The notes under the pieces: model-generated
Database searches by the model: none
The model's input: the letters and a program-made list of their open reading frames with translations, nothing else
Told to the model about the DNA's origin: nothing
Source: a virus
Direction: 5' to 3' (one strand)
DNA: 46,113 bases
Virus record (IMG/VR): IMGVR_UViG_3300032240_001607
Location: 1-46,113 of that record
In this document: piece after piece, positions 10,920-19,148 of the stretch
Numbering within the stretch: the stretch's first letter is position 1
Layout: each line of letters begins with the position of its first letter
Program-made: the position numbers and the translations under genes

Positions 10920-10976
10920 TTAGGTAAGAAATCTTACCTAACTAGCGCCATACTTGAATATGACGCTAAGCGCACG
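10920..10976 (+). other. Two hairpins between HNH gene and the 990-aa gene
   Basis: TAGGTAAG-AAAT-CTTACCTA (about 10920-10939), then an imperfect AGCGCCATA..TATGACGCT stem (about 10945-10968). Neither has a T-tract directly after it, although CTTTTT follows at 10979-10984. A weak terminator is possible. Confidence 0.4.
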
Positions 10977-11010
10977 CGTCTTTTTACACATCTCTAGAGA
11001 AAGGCCTTAA

Positions 11011-13983
11011 ATGGCTCTGAACAACCTGGGAGACGTAACCGATAGCGGTACGCTTCTCGTAAACACAACCGCGATTGTAAACGCGGCTACTACAGCTAGC
11101 ACTAGCGTTGTAATTACCGCAGTTAACGCAAACATATTTGTAGGTCAAACTGTAACTGGTCCTGGCGTACAGCAGGCTAACGGTATCGTTGGCCCTACTA
11201 CTATCACCGCTATTCAAACTGACGGTGTAACACTTACTCTAAGCAACCCTGCTACTTTTGTAGCTGGTGCTGTTCTTACCTTCTCATCTACTTATGCTCC
11301 AGTTACTTCTCTGTCAGTAAACGGTGCAATCTCAAGCTCAACTACCTCAGTAACTATTCAGTCTAACAGCCTAACCGCTGCTGGTCAGCTTATTTCTGGC
11401 CCTGGTATCACAAGTGTTAACAGCATTTCTTCAGTAACGAGCGCTACCGCAATCGTTCTTGCTGTTCCTGTTACTACTGTTGCAGATAAAGCTGTTTTCA
11501 CTGTATGGTCACTAGTTACACCTAACGTAGCTGTTGACTTTGTATGGAAAAACCTACCAATCCAGCCAAACGATGACCGCAACACTACTGCGGTTAACCA
11601 GGGTGGTGCAGGTGTACAGAGCGTATACATTACAGGTGCATCTAAGCCAACCACAAGTACAATCCAGTACACCACAAATGCAGCTCACGGCCTTTCTATT
11701 GGTGACGTTGTAAGCACTGGTGCGTATGCAACTGGTGGTACTCCAGGTGTAACTGTTACCCTTACAGGTGTATCAAACACTGCTGGTACCACTACATTTA
11801 GCTATGGTAACAGCAACTTGACTACCGCAACTGGTTCACCACAGGTTGGTGCGGTTCTAAACAAGACTGCTGGTACTGGTGTTTTTGCTTCTGGTGGTAA
11901 CGTTATTACTAGCGTTGACACTACCGCAAAGACCTTTACAGTAGCTGTAGCACCTACAACTGACTTTAGCAGCGCGACTTTGATTACAGGTGGATTCCCT
12001 GTAACCACATCAACCGCTACCTTTAGCTCTGCTACTAAGGATTCAACACTGCTTACCCAGGAAATCACTACTACAGGTACGCACTACATTGCTCCTGGAA
12101 CTAACGTAGTTCTAGCCACCGCAACTCCGTCGGTTTATAGCACATCACCTAACGGAACTTATGTTGTACTAGGAGCGAAAGACAAGACCAAGTTCACTAT
12201 CAGCACGCTTACTACCACCCTAAGCACTAACAACATTGGGTCTAAGGATGCAGCAACAACCTCGTCAGGCGCGCTATCAGCCATTACCACTCTCTCGTAT
12301 TACCCACTTGACGTCAAAGAGCTAAAGGTTATTGCAGTTCCTTCAACAACTACATTTGTTGTTGCAAGTACCAACGGTTGGAGCGGTGACTCGAGTGACA
12401 CTGGTATTGCCGCTGTTAGCTCAAAGACTGGTTCATTGGCTCTTATTGCTGACTCATCATGGGCTGATACTACAAAGGCAGGTAGCTCACGTCTAGACGG
12501 TGGTTCAATCAACACTACTCGTAACTACCTAAACTATGTAACCCCTACCTATGACACCTATGCAACTGGTGCTTACGGTACCTTCCCTAACTACATCCCA
12601 GGTAAGTTTGCTGTTCCTACAGTTACTGCTACTACTAACTACATTGTTTACTCAGCTGTAAACAACTTGACCACAAGCAACACGCTTAACGTTAGTGGTA
12701 TTAGCAACCCTGCATTCAACCAGAGCGGCGCAACTATCGTAGCGGTTAAGGGTGACACTATTGTTACCTCAAACCCAAGCGCAAGCGCAACCGGTACTAC
12801 CTCTGGCTCAAGCAACATAGTAACCCTAAGTTCAGCTAATAACGCAATCAAGGTTGGTATGTCAATTACTAGCGGTGCCTCTTCAGGTACACCAAAGGTA
12901 GTTGCAGTTTCAGGTGCCACTATCACTCTAGACATTGCACAATCCCTAAGCTCTGCTTCGCTAACCTTCAAGATTAACCCTGGAACTACCCTAAAGGGTG
13001 AATACGGTGTTGCTAGCGCAGCTAACTTTGGTATTGCTAACTACAACGTGACCGCGGCTTCTGGTGTAAGCGGAACAATCACTTACACGGCTCAGAACAA
13101 CCTAGTAGCAAACGACTCAGTGAACATCACTGGTCTAAGCAACAGCGCGTTTAACTTGAGCGGTGTATCGGTTGTTTCAGCCAATGCCACTAGCTTTACT
13201 GTAAGCAACTCTGGCGCTAACGGCATTACCGTTACTGGTCAGGTTGGTAAGGTCGAATATGCAAATGCTGCTTCTAACGTTGACGGCGGATTCGTTTCAG
13301 GCACTTATTACCCACAGGTTCCAAGCCTAGTTGGTCTTACAGCTACACAGGCTTCAGACGCGTTCCTTGACCGCGGTCTAACTGGTCTAGCTGCTTCAGG
13401 TTCAACTAGCGGTGCAGTCCCTACTACCTCTCCAAAGGGTAGCGGTTCGGTCTCATCTGCGTTTGCTCGTGTAGCCGGCTCTAACGTGCTTGAAATTACC
13501 GCTAAGGAAGCAATCACTAACATCACTGGTGGTAACAGCTCTACTTCAGGTAACACACTGATTGCAGCTGCTAGCCCAACAACCGCTGCGGCTAACGTTA
13601 AAATTGGTATGAAGTTGACTGTAAACAGCCCTTCATTCACAGCTAACGTAACCGCAGTTGACTACAGTACAGGTACTATCACTTTTGATGGTGCGGCTCA
13701 GTCAATTGCTAACTCGGCTACGGTATCATTCGCCGGAACCGGTTTTGTAACTGGTGACGCGGTTGTAGTAAGCGGTGGAGATGCAACTGTAAACGGTGAC
13801 CAGACTGTTACTGTTCTGGACTACCAGACCTTGCTTATCAACACAGGCTCTACTGCTGCTTACAGCGGTACAACTGCGTTGACAATCACAGGTAAGACAG
13901 GCTACGTACACCTACAGTCTGTTGCTGCGGGAACTGCAAGTCAGGCTCCTTCAACTGCTGTTACTTACAGCGTCTGGGGTTAA
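11011..13983 (+). CDS. 990-aa Thr/Ser/Ala-rich virion-type protein with PASTA-like motif
   Basis: The product is dominated by short beta-rich modules. One type (GQTVTGPGVQQANG.., later KVGMSIT and KIGMKLT) occurs near residues 30-95, 100-165, 595-650 and 835-900. Another (AHGLSIGDVV near 226, PNGTYVVLG near 378) also recurs. NNLTTSNTLNVSGIS near 551 and NNLVANDSVNITGLS near 696 are clear internal repeats. Near residue 770, VPSLVGLTATQASDAFLDRG matches the start of a PASTA domain, which in bacteria binds peptidoglycan fragments. No signal peptide. It is probably a large surface, head-fibre or adhesin protein; attachment to the host wall is inference. RBS GAAAGG; a strong terminator follows. 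Confidence 0.7.
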   Translation: MALNNLGDVTDSGTLLVNTTAIVNAATTASTSVVITAVNANIFVGQTVTGPGVQQANGIVGPTTITAIQTDGVTLTLSNPATFVAGAVLTFSSTYAPVTSLSVNGAISSSTTSVTIQSNSLTAAGQLISGPGITSVNSISSVTSATAIVLAVPVTTVADKAVFTVWSLVTPNVAVDFVWKNLPIQPNDDRNTTAVNQGGAGVQSVYITGASKPTTSTIQYTTNAAHGLSIGDVVSTGAYATGGTPGVTVTLTGVSNTAGTTTFSYGNSNLTTATGSPQVGAVLNKTAGTGVFASGGNVITSVDTTAKTFTVAVAPTTDFSSATLITGGFPVTTSTATFSSATKDSTLLTQEITTTGTHYIAPGTNVVLATATPSVYSTSPNGTYVVLGAKDKTKFTISTLTTTLSTNNIGSKDAATTSSGALSAITTLSYYPLDVKELKVIAVPSTTTFVVASTNGWSGDSSDTGIAAVSSKTGSLALIADSSWADTTKAGSSRLDGGSINTTRNYLNYVTPTYDTYATGAYGTFPNYIPGKFAVPTVTATTNYIVYSAVNNLTTSNTLNVSGISNPAFNQSGATIVAVKGDTIVTSNPSASATGTTSGSSNIVTLSSANNAIKVGMSITSGASSGTPKVVAVSGATITLDIAQSLSSASLTFKINPGTTLKGEYGVASAANFGIANYNVTAASGVSGTITYTAQNNLVANDSVNITGLSNSAFNLSGVSVVSANATSFTVSNSGANGITVTGQVGKVEYANAASNVDGGFVSGTYYPQVPSLVGLTATQASDAFLDRGLTGLAASGSTSGAVPTTSPKGSGSVSSAFARVAGSNVLEITAKEAITNITGGNSSTSGNTLIAAASPTTAAANVKIGMKLTVNSPSFTANVTAVDYSTGTITFDGAAQSIANSATVSFAGTGFVTGDAVVVSGGDATVNGDQTVTVLDYQTLLINTGSTAAYSGTTALTITGKTGYVHLQSVAAGTASQAPSTAVTYSVWG

Positions 13984-13990
13984 TACCCTT

Positions 13991-14030
13991 AATAGAAAAG
14001 CCCCGGCCAATTGGTCGGGGTTTTTCTATT
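13991..14030 (+). terminator. Rho-independent terminator
   Basis: AGAAAAGCCCCGGCC pairs (with G.T wobbles) with GGTCGGGGTTTTTCT around AATT. It directly follows the stop of the 990-residue gene. Confidence 0.88.
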
Positions 14031-14069
14031 TAATAAGATAAATACACTAAAAAGAAATACAATTTAAAC

Positions 14070-14702
14070 ATGACAGCAACCGAACGCTCACGCGCAGAAG
14101 CAATTGCTAAATCAGATAAATACTCTGGTGCAGGCGCTAAAAACATATTAAGCACGTTGTTTTTAAACAGGCTTATGAACGGCCGTGGCAGAGGCGGCGG
14201 AGGCGGTAAATCTGCTGAAGACTGGCGTAACGAAGTTCTAGCTCACCGCTATAAGCTTGAAGCAGAACACGAGTTTGGACAACAGGCTGCCGATGCTGCG
14301 GCAAAACGAACAGTAGACACGCACAAACAACAGCTAGACACTGTTATTGGCGGGATTGATACGCTCAAAAAAAGACACGGCGGTATTCCGCTAAGCATTA
14401 AGCATGGCACTACCAACATTAATTTCGGGGCTAATCATCCGGGATACGGTAATGGCGCACAAGGAACTAGCACTCAGCAAACTAAACCTGGCGGAAGACA
14501 ATCTAGAACTTCTACGCCTAACCTTAAACCGGGAGAAACTGCTGGTCAAGCCGCAGCTGCTGCCTCTGCTACTAAGTCGCCTACAGCCGCAGCCGTAGCA
14601 CGTCAACGTAAGGCCGCCTCTAGCTATGCAATGGTAATGCCTAATAAATCAGCGCTACCTCCAGAGACCAAAGCACAAAACGCCGCTTTTAGAACTTATT
14701 AA
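14070..14702 (+). CDS. Hypothetical protein, 210 aa, low complexity
   Basis: A Gly-rich linker (GRGRGGGGGK near residue 40) precedes a helical region (residues 48-105). A Thr/Ala/Pro-rich tail (QAAAAASATKSPTAAAVARQ) and a basic C-terminal part follow. No domain recognised. The composition suits a flexible internal virion or scaffold-like protein, but nothing specific supports this. First gene after a terminator, so a promoter is expected in 14031-14069, where only AT-rich sequence is visible. Confidence 0.6.
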   Translation: MTATERSRAEAIAKSDKYSGAGAKNILSTLFLNRLMNGRGRGGGGGKSAEDWRNEVLAHRYKLEAEHEFGQQAADAAAKRTVDTHKQQLDTVIGGIDTLKKRHGGIPLSIKHGTTNINFGANHPGYGNGAQGTSTQQTKPGGRQSRTSTPNLKPGETAGQAAAAASATKSPTAAAVARQRKAASSYAMVMPNKSALPPETKAQNAAFRTY

Positions 14703-14707
14703 AATTA

Positions 14708-14911
14708 ATGCCTGACGTTAAAGTAGATATACGACGCCACGGTCGGCTTAGAGAGCTTACCGGGGCTACTACGTCTACAGATACGTATGAAGCTTTAGAG
14801 CGCCCTATGGGGCGTTCTAGGGAGTTCTGGGACGCTATTATGCGTGTCTCGGCCCCAGTTGTATCAGGAGTACCTACTCACATGAAAGAGCAGGGGCGAT
14901 GGGACAGCTAA
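14708..14911 (+). CDS. Hypothetical protein, 67 aa
   Basis: Small product with a basic start (VKVDIRRHGRLRELTG) and no recognised domain. It overlaps the next ATG by 13 nt. Part of a packed series of small genes leading to the terminase. Confidence 0.55.
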   Translation: MPDVKVDIRRHGRLRELTGATTSTDTYEALERPMGRSREFWDAIMRVSAPVVSGVPTHMKEQGRWDS

Positions 14912-15075
14912 ACCGCAAAAAAGCTGTAAAAGAGTTTAAAAAAGAGGCGTTGTTTAAGCCTGCACAAGTGAATGACACGCGCTTCGGTATACGTAGAATC
15001 TATCTGAACCAGAACGAAAAACCGTCTATCCCATCGTACATGGACCCAGGTACTAACTGGTGGGGCTCAGTCTAA
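14899..15075 (+). CDS. Basic hypothetical protein, 58 aa
   Basis: Starts at ATG 14899 inside the end of the preceding gene, with AGGGGC upstream. Begins MGQLNRKKAVKEFKKEALF, strongly basic, and ends PSIPSYMDPGTNWWGSV. Its tight packing and normal codon use support it as a real gene despite its length. Function unknown. Confidence 0.6.
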   Translation: MGQLNRKKAVKEFKKEALFKPAQVNDTRFGIRRIYLNQNEKPSIPSYMDPGTNWWGSV

Positions 15076-15084
15076 TAGGAACCT

Positions 15085-15354
15085 ATGTCTACCGACCAAT
15101 TAATTGCGCTTTTGTCTACCCTGTGTGCATTTCTTAGCCTTGGCGGCTTTATTGTTGCTCGTCTAGTTAAAGGCTATACATCTGAGATAGTCAACACACT
15201 TGTAAAAGACTATTTGTCAGAGCTTAAGCCAAACCACGGTTCGTCTCTTAAGGATGACATTGTGTGCATAAAGTCTGACCTAAGTGACCTTAAAGTAGAC
15301 GTAGCCACCCTAGAAGGCAAATTTAGCCAGCATATTAAAGAAGGCAGCAAATAA
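15085..15354 (+). CDS. Membrane protein with coiled coil, holin-like
   Basis: The 89-residue product has one transmembrane segment (about residues 6-28, IALLSTLCAFLSLGGFIVA). ELKPNHGSSLKDDI follows near 46-59 and then a predicted coiled coil. A single N-terminal membrane helix followed by 'ELkPNgGSSlkD' occurs in actinophage membrane proteins often annotated as holins or DUF2746-like. No endolysin gene is adjacent, so a lysis role is uncertain. RBS TAGGAA. Confidence 0.6.
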   Translation: MSTDQLIALLSTLCAFLSLGGFIVARLVKGYTSEIVNTLVKDYLSELKPNHGSSLKDDIVCIKSDLSDLKVDVATLEGKFSQHIKEGSK

Positions 15355-15372
15355 GTCTGGTAGACTGTCTAT

Positions 15373-15588
15373 ATGCGAATTACTAGACGACAGGCTTATC
15401 AAGCCCACCCAATCCCTAGTCACGCGTATTATCCTCCAGAAGACCCGCTAGAGCCTGAGATTACTCGGCAGTCTAGCGCATACGCTGAAAGCTTCGAAGA
15501 GCAGCAAGATGAGCGCGTGTTTCGTTGCAGACCTTGTGGCGACATTATGTTTGAGTCTGACATCGAAGAGCATGAGTGTGAAGAATGA
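15373..15588 (+). CDS. Small protein with C-terminal zinc-finger motif
   Basis: 71 residues. The C-terminus contains CRPCGDIMFESDIEEHEC, spaced as C-x2-C-x12-H-x-C, which could bind zinc. The first 50 residues are Pro/Glu-rich and probably disordered. Overlaps the next gene by four bases (ATGA at 15585). Confidence 0.6.
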   Translation: MRITRRQAYQAHPIPSHAYYPPEDPLEPEITRQSSAYAESFEEQQDERVFRCRPCGDIMFESDIEEHECEE

Positions 15589-16013
15589 GCGTTTTTGGCG
15601 GCAGAAGTTCAGATACTAAGTATTGGCTAGACCAACTACTATATGGGTCAGAAGATGGCGCACCTGATGACGACTTTGAAATTGATGACCCGTCTGTGTC
15701 AATGCCGAATATGTTGCCTACGACGTCAAGTAAGCCCGAACGCCCTAGAACTATTAAAGCTGGATTTGACTACAAAAATAATAAGATGATTGTGGTCTTT
15801 CGTGACGGCACTTGGTGGCAGTATAATGGTGTTCCAGTAGAAATTTGGGAAGGCTTTAAATCAGCCCCGTCAAAAGGTAAGTACCTTTATACTTCGGGAC
15901 TGGATGCGTGGCCTGATATGGGCGAGGCCGACATGGACACGCTATCAGTAGCGCAAAAAACACAGATAAACGACATGAAATCTTACCTGAACTACCTATA
16001 CAGAGGAAAATAA
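15585..16013 (+). CDS. KTSC-like domain protein
   Basis: 142 residues. Residues about 56-105 match the KTSC pattern: a strand (IKAGFDYKNNKMIVVFRDG), an aromatic YNGVP turn, then WEGFKSAPSKGKYLY. KTSC domains are small, found in phage and bacterial proteins, some fused to lysyl-tRNA synthetases, and of unknown function. The N-terminal 50 residues are acidic and disordered. The next ATG starts directly after the TAA. Confidence 0.7.
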   Translation: MSVFGGRSSDTKYWLDQLLYGSEDGAPDDDFEIDDPSVSMPNMLPTTSSKPERPRTIKAGFDYKNNKMIVVFRDGTWWQYNGVPVEIWEGFKSAPSKGKYLYTSGLDAWPDMGEADMDTLSVAQKTQINDMKSYLNYLYRGK

Positions 16014-16268
16014 ATGCAATCATTCGGTTCACTATACGTTGATACGATTAAACTGAAACACCCGCTCGCTCCCGTATTTGAATGGGGCTGGAGCCAAGAG
16101 ACTGAGCACCCTTACCGAGAGAGCAAAGTTTGCTTAGTAATATGGGTACCTTTCGTACCGCGTGGTTATGCAATTGGTTTATGGGGCAATCCTGTAGATG
16201 AGGACGAGGCTTTGGGTAAGGTCTTGCGTAAGTTTGACGTTAGCTCAGAGGAGATTAAGAAGTGGTAA
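16014..16268 (+). CDS. Hypothetical protein, 84 aa
   Basis: Aromatic-rich alpha/beta product (WGWSQETEHPYRES, LVIWVPFVPRGYAIGLWGN) with no recognised family. Start adjoins the preceding stop. Overlaps the next GTG start by seven bases. Confidence 0.55.
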   Translation: MQSFGSLYVDTIKLKHPLAPVFEWGWSQETEHPYRESKVCLVIWVPFVPRGYAIGLWGNPVDEDEALGKVLRKFDVSSEEIKKW

Positions 16269-16507
16269 GTTTTAAAAAGAAAAACTGGGATAAGCCATTT
16301 CCTGAAAAGATTGCTAAGCGCGTAGCTCGTATTAGCACTGGTGAGCTACCTACATGGGCAGACCAGACTCTGTACGAAATGGGTCGTCTACTGGGTATTT
16401 ATGAGCGCACACGCACACCAGAGGCTGCTCAAGAGTTAGCCACCAGCGCTGAAGCCTTACATGCGATAATTGAAGAAATTAATAAAAGAACTGTCAGGAA
16501 ATTCTAG
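16262..16507 (+). CDS. Hypothetical helical protein, 81 aa, upstream of terminase
   Basis: GTG start. Basic N-terminus followed by helices (TWADQTLYEMGRLLGIYERT, AAQELATSAEALHAIIEEIN). It lies in the usual place for a small terminase subunit but is shorter than typical TerS proteins and shows no clear helix-turn-helix, so I do not assign it. Followed by a strong terminator. Confidence 0.5.
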   Translation: MVSFKKKNWDKPFPEKIAKRVARISTGELPTWADQTLYEMGRLLGIYERTRTPEAAQELATSAEALHAIIEEINKRTVRKF

Positions 16508-16568
16508 TTATAGCATTTTCTGTGTTATTATTAATTTGCCAACCTCTCTTCTCTCCCGTGTGGCACTT

Positions 16569-16601
16569 AGTAACCCTGAGTCTTACCGGCTCAGGGTTAC
16601 T
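16569..16601 (+). terminator. Rho-independent terminator
   Basis: AGTAACCCTGAG pairs with CTCAGGGTTACT, followed by TTACTTT. It lies directly before the terminase gene, so the terminase start region must be reached by read-through or by a promoter in the short gap. Confidence 0.85.
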
Positions 16602-16618
16602 TTACTTTAAGGCATAAT

Positions 16619-18199
16619 ATGGATGAATACGACGACTTTGAAGAACTAGACCCTGAAGAATTAATCGAGGACTACGAACCCGAGCTTGAAGAAGAGGGCG
16701 ATGGCCTAGACGAGCTATCTCGCGAGTTTGTAAACCAGCTAATTGATAAGATTATGGTTTTTATGACCGCGCTAGTTGGGCATGAGCTACGCCCTTACCA
16801 ACAGCCACTAGCCCGCAGAATCATCGAGTCTGTAGTCATCAATGAGGGTGAAGAAATCACCGCTCTAGCCTCACGTCAGTCAGGTAAGTCTGAGACCGTG
16901 GCTGACACTGTAGCCGCGCTGATGGTCATCCTACCGCGACTTGCCAGAATGTACCCTGACCTACTGGGTCGCTTCAAAGACGGTTTGTGGGTAGGACTAT
17001 TTGCTCCCGTCGAAGGCCAGGCAGAAACACTATTCTCTCGCGTTATCTCGCGCCTAACCAGCGAGCACGCTTTGGCTGTTCTAGAAGACCCAGAGATTGA
17101 CGACGAAGCTAAGAAGGTTGCTGGCGTTACCAAACAGGTCAAACTTCTCAAGTCCAACTCCTCGGTTATGATGATGACCGCAAACCCTAGAGCCAAGATT
17201 GAGTCTAAGACCTTTCACCTTATCGTTATCGATGAGTGTCAAGAAGCAGATGACTTTATCGTGGCTAAGTCTATTGGCCCTATGCTTGCGTCTACAAACG
17301 GTACTATGGTAAAAACTGGTACACCTACCACGCATAAAAACAATTTCTATCGTGCAATCCAACTCAACAAGCGCCGCTCTACCGGACGTGGCGGAAAGCA
17401 AAACCACTTCCAGTGGGACTGGCGTGACGTCGCCAAAGCCAGCGATGACTACGGCAAGTTCGTTCGTAAAGAGATGTTGCGTATTGGGGAGGACTCTGAC
17501 GAGTTCCAGATGGCTTACAACTGCAAGTGGTTGCTAGAGCGCGGTATGTTCGTTACATCCACAGTCATGGACGAACTAGGTGATACCAGCCAAAGAATCC
17601 AAGAAGCGTGGCACCGTACCCCAGTTATCGTGGGCATTGACCCTGCCCGTAAGATGGACTCTACTGTCGTGACCGTGGTCTGGGTAGACTGGGACCGCCC
17701 TGATGAGTTTGGCTACTTTGACCACCGCATCCTTAACTGGCTAGAAATCCAGGGCGATGACTGGGAAGACCAGTACTTTCAGATAGTTAACTTCTTAGAG
17801 AACTACAACGTGCTATATGTAGGCGTAGACGCCAATGGTGTAGGTGACGCAGTAGCCCAGCGCCTTCGTTTGCTATTGCCACGTTCTGAGGTTATCTCGG
17901 TAGGTAGTAGCCAGCAAGAGCAATCTAAGCGCTGGAAGCACCTGAAAACCCTGATGGAACGTCGCCTTATTGGTTGGCCAGCTCACGCCAAGACCCGCGG
18001 CCTACGTAGGTGGAAGCGTTTTTATCAACAGATGACTGACCTTGAGATTAAGTTCCAAGGCCCTAACTTTTTAGCCCACGCGCCTGAAGAAGCTCACGCT
18101 CACGATGACTTTGCTGATAGCCTAGCCATAGCAGTGAGTCTAACTCTAGAAATGACAATGCCTTCGGTAGAAGTTAGCAGTTCACCTTTCTACCAATAA
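16619..18199 (+). CDS. terL: Terminase large subunit
   Basis: The 526-residue packaging motor cuts and translocates phage DNA into the prohead. The ATPase half has Walker A SRQSGKSET (about 84-92), Walker B LIVIDECQEADD (about 200-212) and a GTPT coupling motif near 233. The RNase H-like nuclease half has VGIDPARKMDSTVV (about 338-351), a central acidic stretch (YVGVDANGVGD near 402) and HDDFADSLA (about 496-504), giving the expected acidic triad. Length is typical. The N-terminal 40 residues are unusually acidic. Confidence 0.95.
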   Translation: MDEYDDFEELDPEELIEDYEPELEEEGDGLDELSREFVNQLIDKIMVFMTALVGHELRPYQQPLARRIIESVVINEGEEITALASRQSGKSETVADTVAALMVILPRLARMYPDLLGRFKDGLWVGLFAPVEGQAETLFSRVISRLTSEHALAVLEDPEIDDEAKKVAGVTKQVKLLKSNSSVMMMTANPRAKIESKTFHLIVIDECQEADDFIVAKSIGPMLASTNGTMVKTGTPTTHKNNFYRAIQLNKRRSTGRGGKQNHFQWDWRDVAKASDDYGKFVRKEMLRIGEDSDEFQMAYNCKWLLERGMFVTSTVMDELGDTSQRIQEAWHRTPVIVGIDPARKMDSTVVTVVWVDWDRPDEFGYFDHRILNWLEIQGDDWEDQYFQIVNFLENYNVLYVGVDANGVGDAVAQRLRLLLPRSEVISVGSSQQEQSKRWKHLKTLMERRLIGWPAHAKTRGLRRWKRFYQQMTDLEIKFQGPNFLAHAPEEAHAHDDFADSLAIAVSLTLEMTMPSVEVSSSPFYQ

Positions 18200-18222
18200 A
18201 TTTACGTTTATCCTGTAAATTT
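18198..18222 (+). other. AT-rich hairpin after terminase
   Basis: AAATTTAC pairs with GTAAATTT around a 9-nt loop right after the terL stop. AT-rich GTATAAAACTTGTATAG follows and could hold a promoter for the 18277 gene, but no -35/-10 pair is convincing. Confidence 0.35.
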
Positions 18223-18276
18223 CGGCATTTAGTATAAAACTTGTATAGAGGCCTCAACCTTTATTAGGAGATATTA

Positions 18277-18675
18277 ATGTCAATTGCACCAGACCCACAA
18301 TTCCCAGAGTCTGCACCCATCGTTTACGACCGTAAAATGGCAGCCGCAGTTCCTGGTCAGCGCGGCCCTCTTCGTTTCGAAGAAGGTATCGCAACAGACA
18401 CGGACGTTCCAGACCAGTTTATTCTTGGTGCACAGCAGGGCTACACCCCAGCTGCTGGCCGTCCAAACCGTAATGCTGCTGTTCACACCAAGACTGCTGA
18501 AGAGACCATGAGCGAGCGCGCTCACGTCGGTTCGGCTGCGTGGGTGGAATCGCACGATTACCTAAGTGAGTTCTCAGGCGCAGCCTTTGAGGACCACGGC
18601 TCGAACGTTATTGAAGAAGTTATGCGTAACGGTTCGCGTCAGCAACACCAGAATCCTGCTCAGGTTCAGGACTAG
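18277..18675 (+). CDS. Conserved head-region hypothetical protein, 132 aa
   Basis: Strong RBS (AGGAGA) before ATG 18277. Contains TMSERAHVGSAAWVESHDYL near residues 77-96, reminiscent of small proteins between terminase and portal in actinophages. The rest is Pro/Ala/Gln-rich. Good translation signals suggest abundant production, perhaps as a minor virion protein (inference). Confidence 0.6.
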   Translation: MSIAPDPQFPESAPIVYDRKMAAAVPGQRGPLRFEEGIATDTDVPDQFILGAQQGYTPAAGRPNRNAAVHTKTAEETMSERAHVGSAAWVESHDYLSEFSGAAFEDHGSNVIEEVMRNGSRQQHQNPAQVQD

Positions 18676-18693
18676 GTAAAGACTTCTTAGGCT

Positions 18694-18726
18694 ACCCCGT
18701 ACCCCACTGATGATGGTGTGCGGGGT
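18694..18726 (+). other. Imperfect GC-rich hairpin
   Basis: ACCCCG pairs with CGGGGT, with partial inner pairing, followed by GGTTTAAGG. It could be a weak terminator or an intercistronic stem. Confidence 0.35.
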
Positions 18727-18753
18727 GGTTTAAGGACCTTAAGGTGGTGTATT

Positions 18754-19071
18754 ATGGCTCTGATTAAGGGTCAAGAAGTAAAAGAAACTCCCAAGGAGTA
18801 CCCCGCCAACCCCCGCCTGTGGAACATGATTACCACTCAGGCAAAAACCCGTTTTGCTAAGTACCCTTCGCCAGCTGCTGCGCACTGGGTACACACTAAG
18901 TACATACAACTTGGTGGTCAATTCGTAGACTCTGAGAAAAAGGTCGACCCGCGTATGCGTGACCGAGCTAAAGAGGCGCAAGACAAAAAAGAAGAGCAGC
19001 AAAAAGCAGCTGTTCGTAGCGATGTATTGAAAAAAGTAACTAAAAAAGTTACTAAGCCAATTGCTAAATAG
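18754..19071 (+). CDS. Basic hypothetical protein, 105 aa
   Basis: ATG 18754 is preferred to ATG 18718 because AAGGTGG lies just upstream. The central WNMITTQAKTRFAKYPSPAA and AHWVHTKYIQLGGQFVDS resemble the short 'W..i..qA..kf..ypS.aas.wv...Y...GG.f' proteins of actinophages. The C-terminus is a Lys/Glu helix. Lies directly before the portal gene; function unknown. Confidence 0.65.
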   Translation: MALIKGQEVKETPKEYPANPRLWNMITTQAKTRFAKYPSPAAAHWVHTKYIQLGGQFVDSEKKVDPRMRDRAKEAQDKKEEQQKAAVRSDVLKKVTKKVTKPIAK

Positions 19072-19093
19072 CTAAACAATAAAAACAAATAAG

Positions 19094-19108
19094 ATTTTGC
19101 GGTACACT
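19094..19108 (+). promoter_or_regulatory. Putative promoter before portal gene
   Basis: ATTTTGCGGTACACT resembles the extended -10 at 9904-9919 (TTTTG then TANACT) and lies 41 nt before the portal start. No -35 box. Confidence 0.3.
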
Positions 19109-19148
19109 ATTAGTAGCAACAGTCCTCTAGCCGGAAGCACACTCTCGT

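Noticed and set aside
11385-13911. Several long minus-strand ORFs inside the 990-aa gene
   Set aside because: They are shadows of the Thr/Ser/Ala-rich codon pattern on the plus strand, have no ribosome-binding sites and no family resemblance.
15085-15354. Lysis cassette
   Set aside because: A holin-like membrane protein is present, but no endolysin gene is adjacent, so a lysis module is not claimed.
16262-16507. Small terminase subunit
   Set aside because: Position fits, but the 81-residue product is too short and has no recognisable DNA-binding fold.
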